Positions 44,561 through 52,342 of a stretch of 64,000 nucleotides of DNA are shown one piece after another. The DNA comes from Bacillus cereus ATCC 14579 (GTDB lineage: Bacteria; Bacillota; Bacilli; Bacillales; Bacillaceae_G): contig NC_004722.1 of the NCBI RefSeq assembly GCF_000007825.1, positions 2,334,501 through 2,398,500 on the forward strand, given 5' to 3'. The position numbers and the translations under genes were made by a program. Every line of letters begins with the position of its first letter. Within the stretch, counting starts at the first letter, position 1. The notes below the pieces were generated by a model. The model made no database searches and was not told where the DNA came from. It worked only from the letters and a program-made list of their open reading frames with translations.

Positions 44561-45298
44561 ATGATCTCTAACATTCGAATTGGCTTATTTGTTTTAGCGA
44601 TTGTTTTTGTAGTCCTTGTTTTCTTTTATTGGAAAAATGAGGAGTTGTACGAGGAGAAAAAGCAACGTATTAGAAAGACTTGGTATGGTTTGTTTATCAT
44701 ATCTGTCACCGTGTATTTCATGATAAAAGGAATTGATTTAACCCTCTGGAAAAATCTTTTAATGTTTACTGCAATGGTTATTTTTGTTGATATTGCGTTC
44801 ATTTTAACGCCTAATATTTCAGAAATATGGGGTGCGAAATTTAGCGATATTGGCAAGACAGTTCAATCAATAAAACGATCATTAATTGCATCTAAAGCGA
44901 GAGGGGAAATATACACGACAATTATTCAAAATGTTAATCCAGCAGTATTCGGTACGATGGAATGGCATACGGAAGAGGAATATACAAAGAGCTTAAATGC
45001 ATTTTTAGATTCATATGGGGAAAAGATTGGCGCGAAAATTGTTGTTTTTGAAGCCGCGAAAGAGTTAAATACAAACTTTCGTGGTATTCGCTCGCAATTT
45101 AGTATTATCGTTCCGTTAGAACATATCGAGCAATTGAATGAGCAGAAAGCGGTGCAAGTAGAAAATGTCGGGATTATACCAGCAAAAATCGTAAGTGACG
45201 TTTTCATTGTTATTGATGGAAAGAAAAATAACCTGCAAGATCGGGATTTTGAAAATGTATATAATTTAACAATACATCATAGTTATTTTAGTAAATAA
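44561..45298 (+). CDS. spoIISA: SpoIISA-type toxin (membrane-disrupting programmed-death toxin)
   Basis: A 245-residue membrane protein with three N-terminal helices (residues about 5-25, 42-60 and 66-84) and a cytosolic GAF-like domain from about 95 to the end ([19 protein letters not shown], then [14 protein letters not shown], then LTIHHSYF). The length and layout match SpoIISA of bacilli, which damages the membrane unless bound by the small antitoxin SpoIISB. ATG after GGAGGGTGATGTGATTA. A terminator stands between it and two small antitoxin-like ORFs. Confidence 0.9.
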
Positions 45299-45325
45299 GG
45301 ACAGAATCTTTTTCTGTCCTTTTCT
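45298..45325 (+). terminator. terminator between toxin and antitoxin-like genes
   Basis: Perfect stem AAGGACAGAA/TTCTGTCCTT followed by TTC TTC. It overlaps the spoIISA stop codon. Confidence 0.8.
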
Positions 45326-45410
45326 TCTATACATAAATTAAAAACAAAATCCGACAAAGTTGAATAAAATTGGACAATCATTCCTACACTAGCATGTAGA
45401 GGTGATTGTA

Positions 45411-45539
45411 GTGGTAAAAGATTATGACAATGATTTTTTTAAAGAAGGTAACGAAGATACAACAGATTTCTCTTTAATAAAAGGGGATACGTTGCAGCAA
45501 GTAGAAGAATTAGAAGAAGAATTAAAAAGAAAATCATAA
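45411..45539 (+). CDS. SpoIISB/SpoIISC-like small antitoxin candidate 1
   Basis: A 42-residue acidic protein starting at GTG, after AGAGGTGATTGTA. It contains TTDFSLIKGDTLQQVEELEEE, whose DFSLxKG core is repeated in the next ORF. It is placed downstream of spoIISA, where the antitoxin is expected; very low similarity to B. subtilis SpoIISB means the role rests on context. Confidence 0.55.
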   Translation: MVKDYDNDFFKEGNEDTTDFSLIKGDTLQQVEELEEELKRKS

Positions 45540-45611
45540 GTGTACACTCTTTCTACATTTGCTATATAATATAAATAAAAGGTTGTATCTTTTTGAAAAG
45601 GGGGAGAAGAG

Positions 45612-45788
45612 ATGGCTGAAGTCAATGTGCAAAAGTCTTCGTTTTTTAAAGAAAAAAAAGAAGAATCCAATACAGATTTCTCTCTTGTGAAAGGTGCATT
45701 AACGGAGAATATAAATCGGTTAGAGAAACTAATGAATAATAGTAGTTCAAAATATATACAGGTGAAAAGAACAAAAGAAAATGCATAG
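45612..45788 (+). CDS. SpoIISB-like small antitoxin candidate 2
   Basis: A 58-residue protein after AAAAGGGGGAGAAGAG, the stronger ribosome site of the two. TDFSLVKGALTENINRLEKL aligns with the first ORF's TDFSLIKG segment, so the two are paralogues. At 58 residues it matches B. subtilis SpoIISB in length (56). The basic tail QVKRTKENA differs from candidate 1. Three-component SpoIISABC arrangements are known, and this fits that pattern. Confidence 0.6.
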   Translation: MAEVNVQKSSFFKEKKEESNTDFSLVKGALTENINRLEKLMNNSSSKYIQVKRTKENA

Positions 45789-45808
45789 AGCATTTTCTTT
45801 TGTTTTTT
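45773..45808. terminator. bidirectional terminator
   Basis: The stem AAAAGAAAATGC/GCATTTTCTTTT is shared by the antitoxin-like gene and the convergent YxeA-like gene. Confidence 0.8.
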
Positions 45809-46197
45809 TATTTAATAGTAAACTTATCTTTTACTTTTTCAGGTAAATCTGCTTTCTGAATCTCTTCATAGGACTTTACTTCAATTGATGATATTTCATT
45901 TTTGCTATTATCATCTTGATCTACATAAAGGCGTAAAAACGCGTATTTATTTAATTTATGGTCGTTTTCTTTTTTTGTACTTCTAAATGTAATTTGTTTT
46001 TTGACACCATCTTCATCATATGCGGGCAGCGTATAGTTTCGTAAGTTTCTACCATCTACTTTTTCGATAGTTCCTTCGCCTTTTATCTGCATGTAATATA
46101 CATCTTTACCAATTCTATTTAGTGACGCTCTCTCACAGCCAATAGTAAAACTAAAAAATAATAAACATAGTGTAATAATTGCTAAAAACTTTTTCAT
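45808..46197 (-). CDS. YxeA-like (DUF1093) secreted protein or lipoprotein
   Basis: A 129-residue protein with an N-terminal hydrophobic signal ending TIGCERA, where C20 could be lipidated although the lipobox (FTIGC) is imperfect. The mature part YYMQIKGEGTIEKVDGRNLR...YTLPAYDEDGVKKQITF is the DUF1093 beta-barrel pattern of YxeA. Function of the family is unknown. AAAGGAGATAAAGAAA precedes the ATG on the minus strand. Confidence 0.8.
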   Translation of the reverse strand: MKKFLAIITLCLLFFSFTIGCERASLNRIGKDVYYMQIKGEGTIEKVDGRNLRNYTLPAYDEDGVKKQITFRSTKKENDHKLNKYAFLRLYVDQDDNSKNEISSIEVKSYEEIQKADLPEKVKDKFTIK

Positions 46198-46354
46198 TTT
46201 CTTTATCTCCTTTAATGTGTTTCTTTAAAAAGTATACGATTATTATTAAATGAGAAAAATCGATATAGATTACAACGCCCTTACAATATTGTAAGATTGT
46301 TGTACATAAAATGAACAATAAAAGTTAAAACAAAGGTAAAATAATGAATCATGG

Positions 46355-46360
46355 TATAAT
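46355..46360 (+). promoter_or_regulatory. extended -10 promoter of pepD
   Basis: ATGGTATAAT (TG-N-TATAAT), 48 bases before the pepD start codon. Confidence 0.5.
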
Positions 46361-46408
46361 GATATGAGACTTACATATTATTTTGTCATTTGGAGAGGAG
46401 CTTGAAAA

Positions 46409-47878
46409 ATGTATTCTACCTTAGAACAATTAACAAAGCACCCTGTATTTTATCATTTTGCAGAAATTTCAAAGATTCCTAGAGGATCAGGTAATGAAAA
46501 GGAAATTAGTGATTATTTAGTGGGCTTTGCAAAAGAGCGTAACTTAGAAGTCATTCAAGATGAAGCATTAAATGTCATTATTAAAAAAGAAGCAACAACT
46601 GGTTATGAAAATGTACCAGCTATTATTATTCAAGGTCATATGGATATGGTTTGCGAAAAAAATCAAGCAACAGTACATGATTTTGAAAAAGATCCAATTG
46701 AATTACGAATCATTGGGGACATGTTATATGCAAATCAAACAACTTTAGGTGCTGATAATGGTATTGCAGTTGCGTATGCATTAGCTTTATTAGATTCGAA
46801 AGAAATTCCGCATCCAGCACTTGAAGTCGTTATCACTACTGAAGAAGAAACGACAATGGGCGGGGCTTTTGCTATTGATCCAAATCATTTTGAAGGAAAG
46901 ATATTTATAAATATTGATTCTGAAGAAGATCATAAATTACTTGTAAGTAGTGCAGGTGGTGCGAAAGCTGTTGAAACAATTCCCGTAATTTGGGATGAAA
47001 CGCCAGCGAATATGGATGCATACCGTCTATATGTTGGTGGCCTAAAAGGCGGACATTCTGGTATGGAAATTGATAAACAACGCGGTAATGCGAACAAAGT
47101 ATTAGGACGAGTATTACGTGATTTATCGGCACATACGGAGTTTAACATAAGTGAAGTTCACGGCGGATTAAAAACGAATGCAATTCCGCGTGAAAGTGTA
47201 GCTACACTTTTAATTCGTACAGAAGATGTAGGACAAGTAGAAGAAAAACTAGAATCATGGACACGTGTATTACAAGAAGAAATGCGTGCTGTTGATCCAG
47301 ATGTTCATGTTACACTGACAAAATTGGATGAAACAGTTGAAAAAGTATTTGCTCAAGAGACACAAAAGCAGCTTATTTCATCATTATTCTTAATTCCAAA
47401 TGGCATTCAAAGTATGAGCATGGATATTAAAGGTCTTGTAGAAAGCTCAACAAATTTAGGCGTTATTGAAACGTTGCAAGATGAAATTAAATTACGTAAC
47501 GAAGTGCGAAGTTCTGTAAGTAGTTTAAAACAACATGTTGCAGAAGAAATCAAATATATTGCTGAATTAGTTGGTGCTACATTTGAAATAGAGTCAGAGT
47601 ATCCAGAATGGCCATACAATCCAAACTCACAAATTCGTAATTTATTTGAAAAAGTGCATCAAGAAAAATACAATAAAGAAATTGAAATCTTCGCTGTGCA
47701 TGCGGGGATTGAGTGTAGCGCATTCGTTCAAAAAATGCCTGAATTAGATGCAATTTCATTCGGACCAGACATTTTTAACGTCCACACTCCAGATGAACAT
47801 ATCAGTATCTCTTCTGTAGTGAATAACTGGGGATTCTTCATTGATGTAATGAAGGGTACAAAAGAATTAGCTAAGTAA
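46409..47878 (+). CDS. pepD: aminoacyl-histidine dipeptidase (carnosinase-type PepD, M20)
   Basis: A 489-residue zinc peptidase of the M20 family, cleaving Xaa-His and related dipeptides in the cytosol. Metal/catalytic motifs: IQGHMDMVCEK, TLGADNGIAVA, ITTEEETTMGG, INIDSEE and the C-terminal VHAGIECSAF. The lid domain holds GGLKGGHSGMEI. ATG follows GGAGAGGAGCTTGAAAA and a strong terminator follows. Confidence 0.93.
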   Translation: MYSTLEQLTKHPVFYHFAEISKIPRGSGNEKEISDYLVGFAKERNLEVIQDEALNVIIKKEATTGYENVPAIIIQGHMDMVCEKNQATVHDFEKDPIELRIIGDMLYANQTTLGADNGIAVAYALALLDSKEIPHPALEVVITTEEETTMGGAFAIDPNHFEGKIFINIDSEEDHKLLVSSAGGAKAVETIPVIWDETPANMDAYRLYVGGLKGGHSGMEIDKQRGNANKVLGRVLRDLSAHTEFNISEVHGGLKTNAIPRESVATLLIRTEDVGQVEEKLESWTRVLQEEMRAVDPDVHVTLTKLDETVEKVFAQETQKQLISSLFLIPNGIQSMSMDIKGLVESSTNLGVIETLQDEIKLRNEVRSSVSSLKQHVAEEIKYIAELVGATFEIESEYPEWPYNPNSQIRNLFEKVHQEKYNKEIEIFAVHAGIECSAFVQKMPELDAISFGPDIFNVHTPDEHISISSVVNNWGFFIDVMKGTKELAK

Positions 47879-47890
47879 TAACGACGAAAT

Positions 47891-47926
47891 AAAAAGGAGC
47901 CTATAAAAATTTATAGGCTCCTTTTT
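47891..47926 (+). terminator. rho-independent terminator after pepD
   Basis: Perfect stem AAAAAGGAGCCTATAA/TTATAGGCTCCTTTTT with AAAT loop and T-run. Confidence 0.92.
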
Positions 47927-47939
47927 TGTATTGGAATTT

Positions 47940-48032
47940 ATCCCGCTATTTGCCGAGCAGCCCGATTGGTTTAACTAACAATCAGTGGGGGATGAATAAA
48001 ACCACTACTGATCAAAGTTTCACTTTATGAGA
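47940..48032 (-). repeat. bcr1-type repeat with central deletion, inverted
   Basis: Read on the minus strand: AAAGTGAAACTTTGATCAGT..., ACTGATTGTTAG, CCAATCGGGCTGC, then GGCAAATAGCGGGAT. Head and tail match the full copy, but the middle (GACCCCCACCTAACTTC... part) is missing. Confidence 0.65.
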
Positions 48033-48123
48033 AGTCATTTTTCGTTAGTATGTAATATTAAGCTTGAACAATTAATAAGGATGAATTGTTGATGTTTTTT
48101 AGTACTGATGAAGGGGTGGAGAA

Positions 48124-48933
48124 ATGAAGGAAAGAAAGCATTTTATTGTTTGTATGTTTTTATTGTTCTTCACATTTAGTTTTATTGGTGTTCAGAAAAT
48201 AATAGCAGAAGAAGTTGAATTTTCAGGAACAACAGCTCCATTGAATGTAAATGTTAGAGAGGCAAAAAGTTTGAATGCAAATATTGTAGATGTGATTCCC
48301 GGAAATACAACAGTATCTTTTAAAGGATGGGAGTATGGTGAAGCGGTTAAAGATTACTGGACAGGAAATTTAGATAATCGTTGGTTTTATTATTTTAAAG
48401 ATGGAAAAAAAGTATATGTAACGTCAGCGTATATTAATGGAAATCCTCCAAATACATCAATAGATCGTAAATTATCTGTACCTAACATATTACAAGAAAG
48501 GTCAAATTGGTGTTGGGCAGGCACTTCGGTTTCAGTTTTAAATTATTTTGGAAAAACTCCTTCACAAGATCAGTACGTTAGGTATGTTAAGGGTGGATCA
48601 TATAATAATCCTGCAACTTCACGTGAAATACAATATGGATTATCCGGATATGGGGTTAGCTCAGCTATAAGTTCTGGAGCAAAATCGTATGATTGGTTCA
48701 AAAGTCAAATTAATAGTAATCAGCCGATGATTGCACTCATTATGTGGCAAAATGGCGCTAACATCGGACACTTTTTAGTACTTGATGGGTTTTATAAAGG
48801 GACAAATGGAACAGATTATATAACATACATGGACCCTTGGTATGGTGATCATTATAATCATAATTTCAGTACGTTCCATAACAATAGTAATTTTTGGTGG
48901 AGTGAAACTGTTTATAATATCCATGCAAACTAA
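48124..48933 (+). CDS. secreted papain-like cysteine protease (C39/AvrRpt2 type) with SH3-like domain
   Basis: A 269-residue exported protein. Signal peptide at residues 1-29. Residues about 35-105 form a bacterial SH3-like cell-wall-binding domain (PLNVNVREAKSLNANIVDVI). Residues about 115-269 are a papain-like peptidase: C130 in SNWCWAGTS, H216 in IGHFLVLDG, D237 in MDPWYGD. Substrate unknown; extracellular peptides, wall proteins or bacteriocin-like targets are possible. ATG after GAAGGGGTGGAGAA. An exported partner gene follows after 25 bases. Confidence 0.83.
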   Translation: MKERKHFIVCMFLLFFTFSFIGVQKIIAEEVEFSGTTAPLNVNVREAKSLNANIVDVIPGNTTVSFKGWEYGEAVKDYWTGNLDNRWFYYFKDGKKVYVTSAYINGNPPNTSIDRKLSVPNILQERSNWCWAGTSVSVLNYFGKTPSQDQYVRYVKGGSYNNPATSREIQYGLSGYGVSSAISSGAKSYDWFKSQINSNQPMIALIMWQNGANIGHFLVLDGFYKGTNGTDYITYMDPWYGDHYNHNFSTFHNNSNFWWSETVYNIHAN

Positions 48934-48958
48934 TAATATTAAAAGCGGAGGTTCATAA

Positions 48959-49561
48959 ATGGGAAAACTACTTAAGCTTGTGATACCGTGCATGTGCTTA
49001 ATGACCGTTATTATTTTTGCTAGTAAAATTAGTTATGCATCAAAAAATAAAAGTGAATCAGTACAATCGATCGCATTAAAAGATTATCAATATAGTAAGG
49101 GAGGTTCTTCTGAAAATTTAAGTTTTGAAAAAATAACAACATCTCCATTTTCATTACCAATCTATGCAACTATTCCAGCACAGCAAATTTTAAATAGCTC
49201 TGAATTTAAGCATTTACTATTACCAACAAATGAAAAGCTGTGGTTTATTATAAAGGGTGAGCAGCCAGAAGGACTGATTGTTGCGAATGATACTGAACCG
49301 ATTCGAACGGGCGGAGAAAATAGAAGTAAAGATTTATATGGATTATATAAAGCAATAAAAAATAATACAAATGAAACAAAAGATATTAGTTATTTCGAAT
49401 TTGAAGGGCAAGGAATATTGGTAGTAAATCAAAATAATGATCAAGAAATATACCTTAGTAAAGGTGCCGCTGCCATATTAAAACTTCCTACTGGTCAAAA
49501 AGTATTGAGCAGTGAAGTATTACAGAAAATGAAAGAGAGAATTGTAACTGGTTTTGAATAG
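48959..49561 (+). CDS. secreted partner protein of unknown function
   Basis: A 200-residue exported protein (signal peptide to about residue 29, cleavage near SYA). The mature part has an alpha/beta pattern (KLWFIIKGEQPEGLIVAND, then GQGILVVNQNNDQEIYLSKG) and no catalytic motif I know. AAGCGGAGGTTCATAA precedes the ATG. It is in an operon with a secreted cysteine protease; a chaperone, propeptide-like inhibitor or co-secreted substrate would be typical, but none is shown. Confidence 0.65.
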   Translation: MGKLLKLVIPCMCLMTVIIFASKISYASKNKSESVQSIALKDYQYSKGGSSENLSFEKITTSPFSLPIYATIPAQQILNSSEFKHLLLPTNEKLWFIIKGEQPEGLIVANDTEPIRTGGENRSKDLYGLYKAIKNNTNETKDISYFEFEGQGILVVNQNNDQEIYLSKGAAAILKLPTGQKVLSSEVLQKMKERIVTGFE

Positions 49562-49666
49562 TGGTAATGTCTGATTCTTTTTTGTGTTTATACAGGGTTG
49601 AATAGGGAACAGGATCAATGGTAGCATTAGGGCATCTTTACTGTTTGAAACCTAATAGTGTATATA

Positions 49667-49701
49667 AAAAGGTTAGAGAAGTTAATTCTCTAACCTTTTT
49701 A
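49667..49701 (+). terminator. rho-independent terminator
   Basis: The stem AAAAGGTTAGAGAA/TTCTCTAACCTTTT is followed by T. Confidence 0.85.
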
Positions 49702-49804
49702 TATTAATGTATGAAATTTAAAAAGTGATGGAGTAAACCAAATAATAAAAATTTGTCTGCTCTTCTATTTTTATTTGCAATTTAAACTCGTTATATTCCG
49801 CTAT

Positions 49805-50056
49805 CTATTGTACAACCTTTTTACATAGCTGAATTTTTTTATTTGAAAATAAGGGTGCATCTATAAAACCATAATGATAAACTAAAATACCTAATTCCAC
49901 TCTAGAATTAATATGCCATTTTTCTTTAATATGATTAATTATCGTTGAAATTCTTCGAGGGGTAACATATATTTTTTTGGAAATTTCTGCATCTGTATAT
50001 CCTTTTGCTACATAAATAGCTACTTCTAACTCTCTTTCGGTCAACATTCTTTTCAT
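49805..50056 (-). CDS. stand-alone LuxR/GerE-type HTH regulator
   Basis: An 83-residue DNA-binding domain only. LTERELEVAIYVAKGYTDAE and the recognition helix VTPRRISTIINHIKEKW are the LuxR/GerE signature. No receiver or sensor domain, so like GerE it may act by developmental abundance. GAAGGAGCGTATTTT precedes the ATG on the minus strand. Targets unknown. Confidence 0.85.
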   Translation of the reverse strand: MKRMLTERELEVAIYVAKGYTDAEISKKIYVTPRRISTIINHIKEKWHINSRVELGILVYHYGFIDAPLFSNKKIQLCKKVVQ

Positions 50057-50139
50057 AAAATACGCTCCTTCGAAATTATTTATATAAAAATCAAAAGAAA
50101 CTATTAAAAGAAATAAAGGTGAAAAATCATATTTATTTT

Positions 50140-50285
50140 AATCAGGCTATTTGCGGATAGTAAGATTCCCACCTCAAAATTTAGATGTGGCAAAGAAGTC
50201 GAACTCCCTGTAAAAGCCTGCCTGGAGTGGACTAATAATCAGTGGGGGGATAAAACTCCCATTAATTATTAGTGAACCATATTTT
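50140..50285 (-). repeat. divergent full-length bcr1-type repeat, inverted
   Basis: On the minus strand it keeps the order of bcr1 blocks: CCCACTGATTATTAG, then GACTTCTTTGCC, GGTGGGAATCTTAC and GCAAATAGCC. Many substitutions, some paired so the long hairpin is kept. Confidence 0.55.
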
Positions 50286-50430
50286 AATAATTTCTCGTAT
50301 TGTAATACAAGTTTGTAAAAGAAACTATAAATCCATATAATTAGTAATTGTAACTATATTAATTTTACATTACATTAAAAGTTGGGAAATATTCTTATAC
50401 TCATAAAGTGTTACATTTGAGGGAGGAAAG

Positions 50431-51309
50431 ATGGAATTCTACAATCTTGGTATTATTATTAAAGAACTTAGAAAGAAAAAAAACATGTCACAATCTGAAT
50501 TATGTCATGGAATATGTTCACAAAGTCAAATTAGTAAGATAGAAAAAGGTATTATTTATCCATCTAGCATATTGTTGTATCAATTATCTGAAAGACTTGG
50601 TATTGATCCAAATTATATATTCGCACTAACCAAAAATAAAAAAATAAAATATATTGAAAATGTAAAATGTGTAATGAGAGATTGTGTGAAACAAAAACAA
50701 TATAATGAGCTTTACGAAATAGTAAAAAAAGAGAAAGATGAGAATAATTTTCAATCAAAAGAAGATAAACAATTTCTATTATGGCATGAAGCGATTGCTA
50801 TATATTATGTAAATGGAGCAACAAGTAATGCCTTTGACATTTTAAATAGAGCACTAAAACAAACCTTAAGTAGTAGTAACTTTTTATCAGAAAAAGAAAT
50901 AAGCATAATGAATTCAATTGCTATAATACATGCAGAAAATGAAGAGTATGAGAAAAGTATAAATATATTAAAACAAAGTTTAATTAATTTTAATAAGATA
51001 GAATTTCCTAGAGAAAAAGAAATCAAATTAAGACTCATTCATACGTTAACAAAATGTTTACACCTTGCAAATCAATATGAAGAAGCAATAAAGTATAGTG
51101 AAATAGGTATAAAATTAGCGATAAATATGAATACTTTATACTTATTAGGTGAATTATTTTTTGAAAAAGGTGCAATTTTATTGAAAGTTCAGCACTCTAA
51201 TGAAGTTGGTTTAACAGACATAAAAAAAGCATTATTTATATTTGAACTAACTGAAAGAAAACAATATATAAAAATGATCAAGGAAAAATATATTAAAAAT
51301 CAAGAATAA
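50431..51309 (+). CDS. PlcR-like HTH/TPR regulator (RNPP type)
   Basis: A 292-residue regulator. N-terminal HTH (IIIKELRKKKNMSQSELCHG, then SQSQISKIEKG) of the PlcR/Xre type, then helical repeats to the C-terminus consistent with five TPRs that bind a signalling peptide. The length is close to PlcR (285). ATG follows GAGGGAGGAAAG. No PapR-like short secreted peptide gene is visible within 140 bases downstream, so the peptide, if any, is encoded elsewhere or is unrecognised. Confidence 0.82.
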   Translation: MEFYNLGIIIKELRKKKNMSQSELCHGICSQSQISKIEKGIIYPSSILLYQLSERLGIDPNYIFALTKNKKIKYIENVKCVMRDCVKQKQYNELYEIVKKEKDENNFQSKEDKQFLLWHEAIAIYYVNGATSNAFDILNRALKQTLSSSNFLSEKEISIMNSIAIIHAENEEYEKSINILKQSLINFNKIEFPREKEIKLRLIHTLTKCLHLANQYEEAIKYSEIGIKLAINMNTLYLLGELFFEKGAILLKVQHSNEVGLTDIKKALFIFELTERKQYIKMIKEKYIKNQE

Positions 51310-51330
51310 ACAAGAAAGAATTCTAACATA

Positions 51331-51422
51331 AACTATTCCTAATTGTTATTTATTTCTAAAAAAAGTACTGTAATACGAACTATTCCTAATTGTTGTTTAT
51401 TGCTAAAATAAATACCGTAATA
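51331..51422. repeat. tandem direct repeat, two 45-base units
   Basis: Units at 51331-51375 and 51378-51422, both starting AACTATTCCTAATTGTT and ending GTAATA, about 40 of 45 bases identical, period 47. They lie between the PlcR-like and AbrB-like genes, right before the latter's ribosome site. Confidence 0.8.
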
Positions 51423-51449
51423 TTAGATAAATATAAAGGGTGGCATTTT

Positions 51450-51728
51450 ATGAAATCAAGAGGAATTACTCGTAAAGCAGATAGCATGGGGCGTATTGTT
51501 ATTCCAATGGAAATAAGACGGAGTTTAGGAATTGTAGAAAAAGATTCTCTTGAAATGTTTATAGAAGAGGACCAGATTATTTTACGAAAATATCAATCTC
51601 CAAGAGCTTGTGCACTTACAGGGGATATTTCAGACAGCAATATTTCGTTAGCGAATGGGAAGATTATTGTAAGTCCAAACGGGATGGAACTGTTAATAAA
51701 GAAGTTACAGCAATATCTTTTAAAATAA
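51450..51728 (+). CDS. AbrB-family transition-state regulator
   Basis: A 92-residue protein with the AbrB/SpoVT N-terminal swapped-hairpin domain (GITRKADSMGRIVIPMEI, then RRSLGI) and a short C-terminal dimer domain (RACALTGDISDSN). The length matches AbrB and Abh (92-96). The ATG at 51450 has AAAGGGTGGCATTTT before it; a longer frame from 51390 has no support. AbrB proteins repress stationary-phase and antibiotic genes. Confidence 0.9.
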   Translation: MKSRGITRKADSMGRIVIPMEIRRSLGIVEKDSLEMFIEEDQIILRKYQSPRACALTGDISDSNISLANGKIIVSPNGMELLIKKLQQYLLK

Positions 51729-51890
51729 AGTGAAACTTTAATCAGGGGGAGTTTTGTTCATCCCCACTGATTATCAGCCCTCACCAATCTTGCTTTTATG
51801 GGCAGCCCGACCCCCACCTAACTTCTTTGCTTCCGCTGTATTTCGAAGTAGGGGTCTTACTGCCCGGCAAATAGCGGGGTAAAAGGTAAG
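51723..51890 (+). repeat. full-length bcr1 repeat element
   Basis: About 165 bases: AAATAAAGTGAAACTTTAAT, a GGGGGAG/CCCCAC hairpin, ACTGATTATCAGCCCTCACC, ATGGGCAGCCCGACCCC, then AAGTAGGGGTCTTACTG and a tail GGCAAATAGCGGGGTAAA. Matches the bcr1 repeat described from the B. cereus group. Its first bases overlap the abrB-like stop codon. Confidence 0.85.
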
Positions 51891-52342
51891 TAAGAACTTT
51901 AAAATAGAATATACTTGAAAAAAATCCCTCTATCAATTTAGGGTTTTTTTTATTGTTATCAATAAAATTGAGGGGCCGTAGTTCGTTCAATGGAGTACGA
52001 ATTACTTCATAAATAGTCTGACTACTTTTTATAAAAAAACTATTCATTTACATTTTTTGGTTTCGTGTTATATTTTTAATGTTAACATATTTGTATTAAA
52101 AATTCTGATTTTAAAATTAGGAAAACTTTAGAAAATGAAAGGAATTTTTAAATTAAATTTACCCATTCAATAGAGGTTCGTCGGGGAAATGTACCTAAGA
52201 AGAAATCTCTTATAATCCACGTTTTTTATTTGTAAATCGGTAGTTCTAATAGCTCTGACGAAAAGCGAAGGAGCAAAAAAGAAATGGATAGTTTGTTTGA
52301 TAGAAGATAGGGTATAAAAAATAAAACAACGGAGGTTTTATA
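51891..52342. other. gene-less gap
   Basis: 450 bases without a credible gene; a weak A/T hairpin at about 51918-51952. The ribosome site CGGAGG for the oxygenase gene lies at its end. Confidence 0.45.

Noticed and set aside
44386..44574. A 62-codon minus-strand frame before spoIISA
   Set aside because: It covers the bcr1-like fragment and long hairpin and has no ribosome site.
51796..52047. An 83-codon minus-strand frame
   Set aside because: It runs through the bcr1 repeat and has no coding character beyond that.
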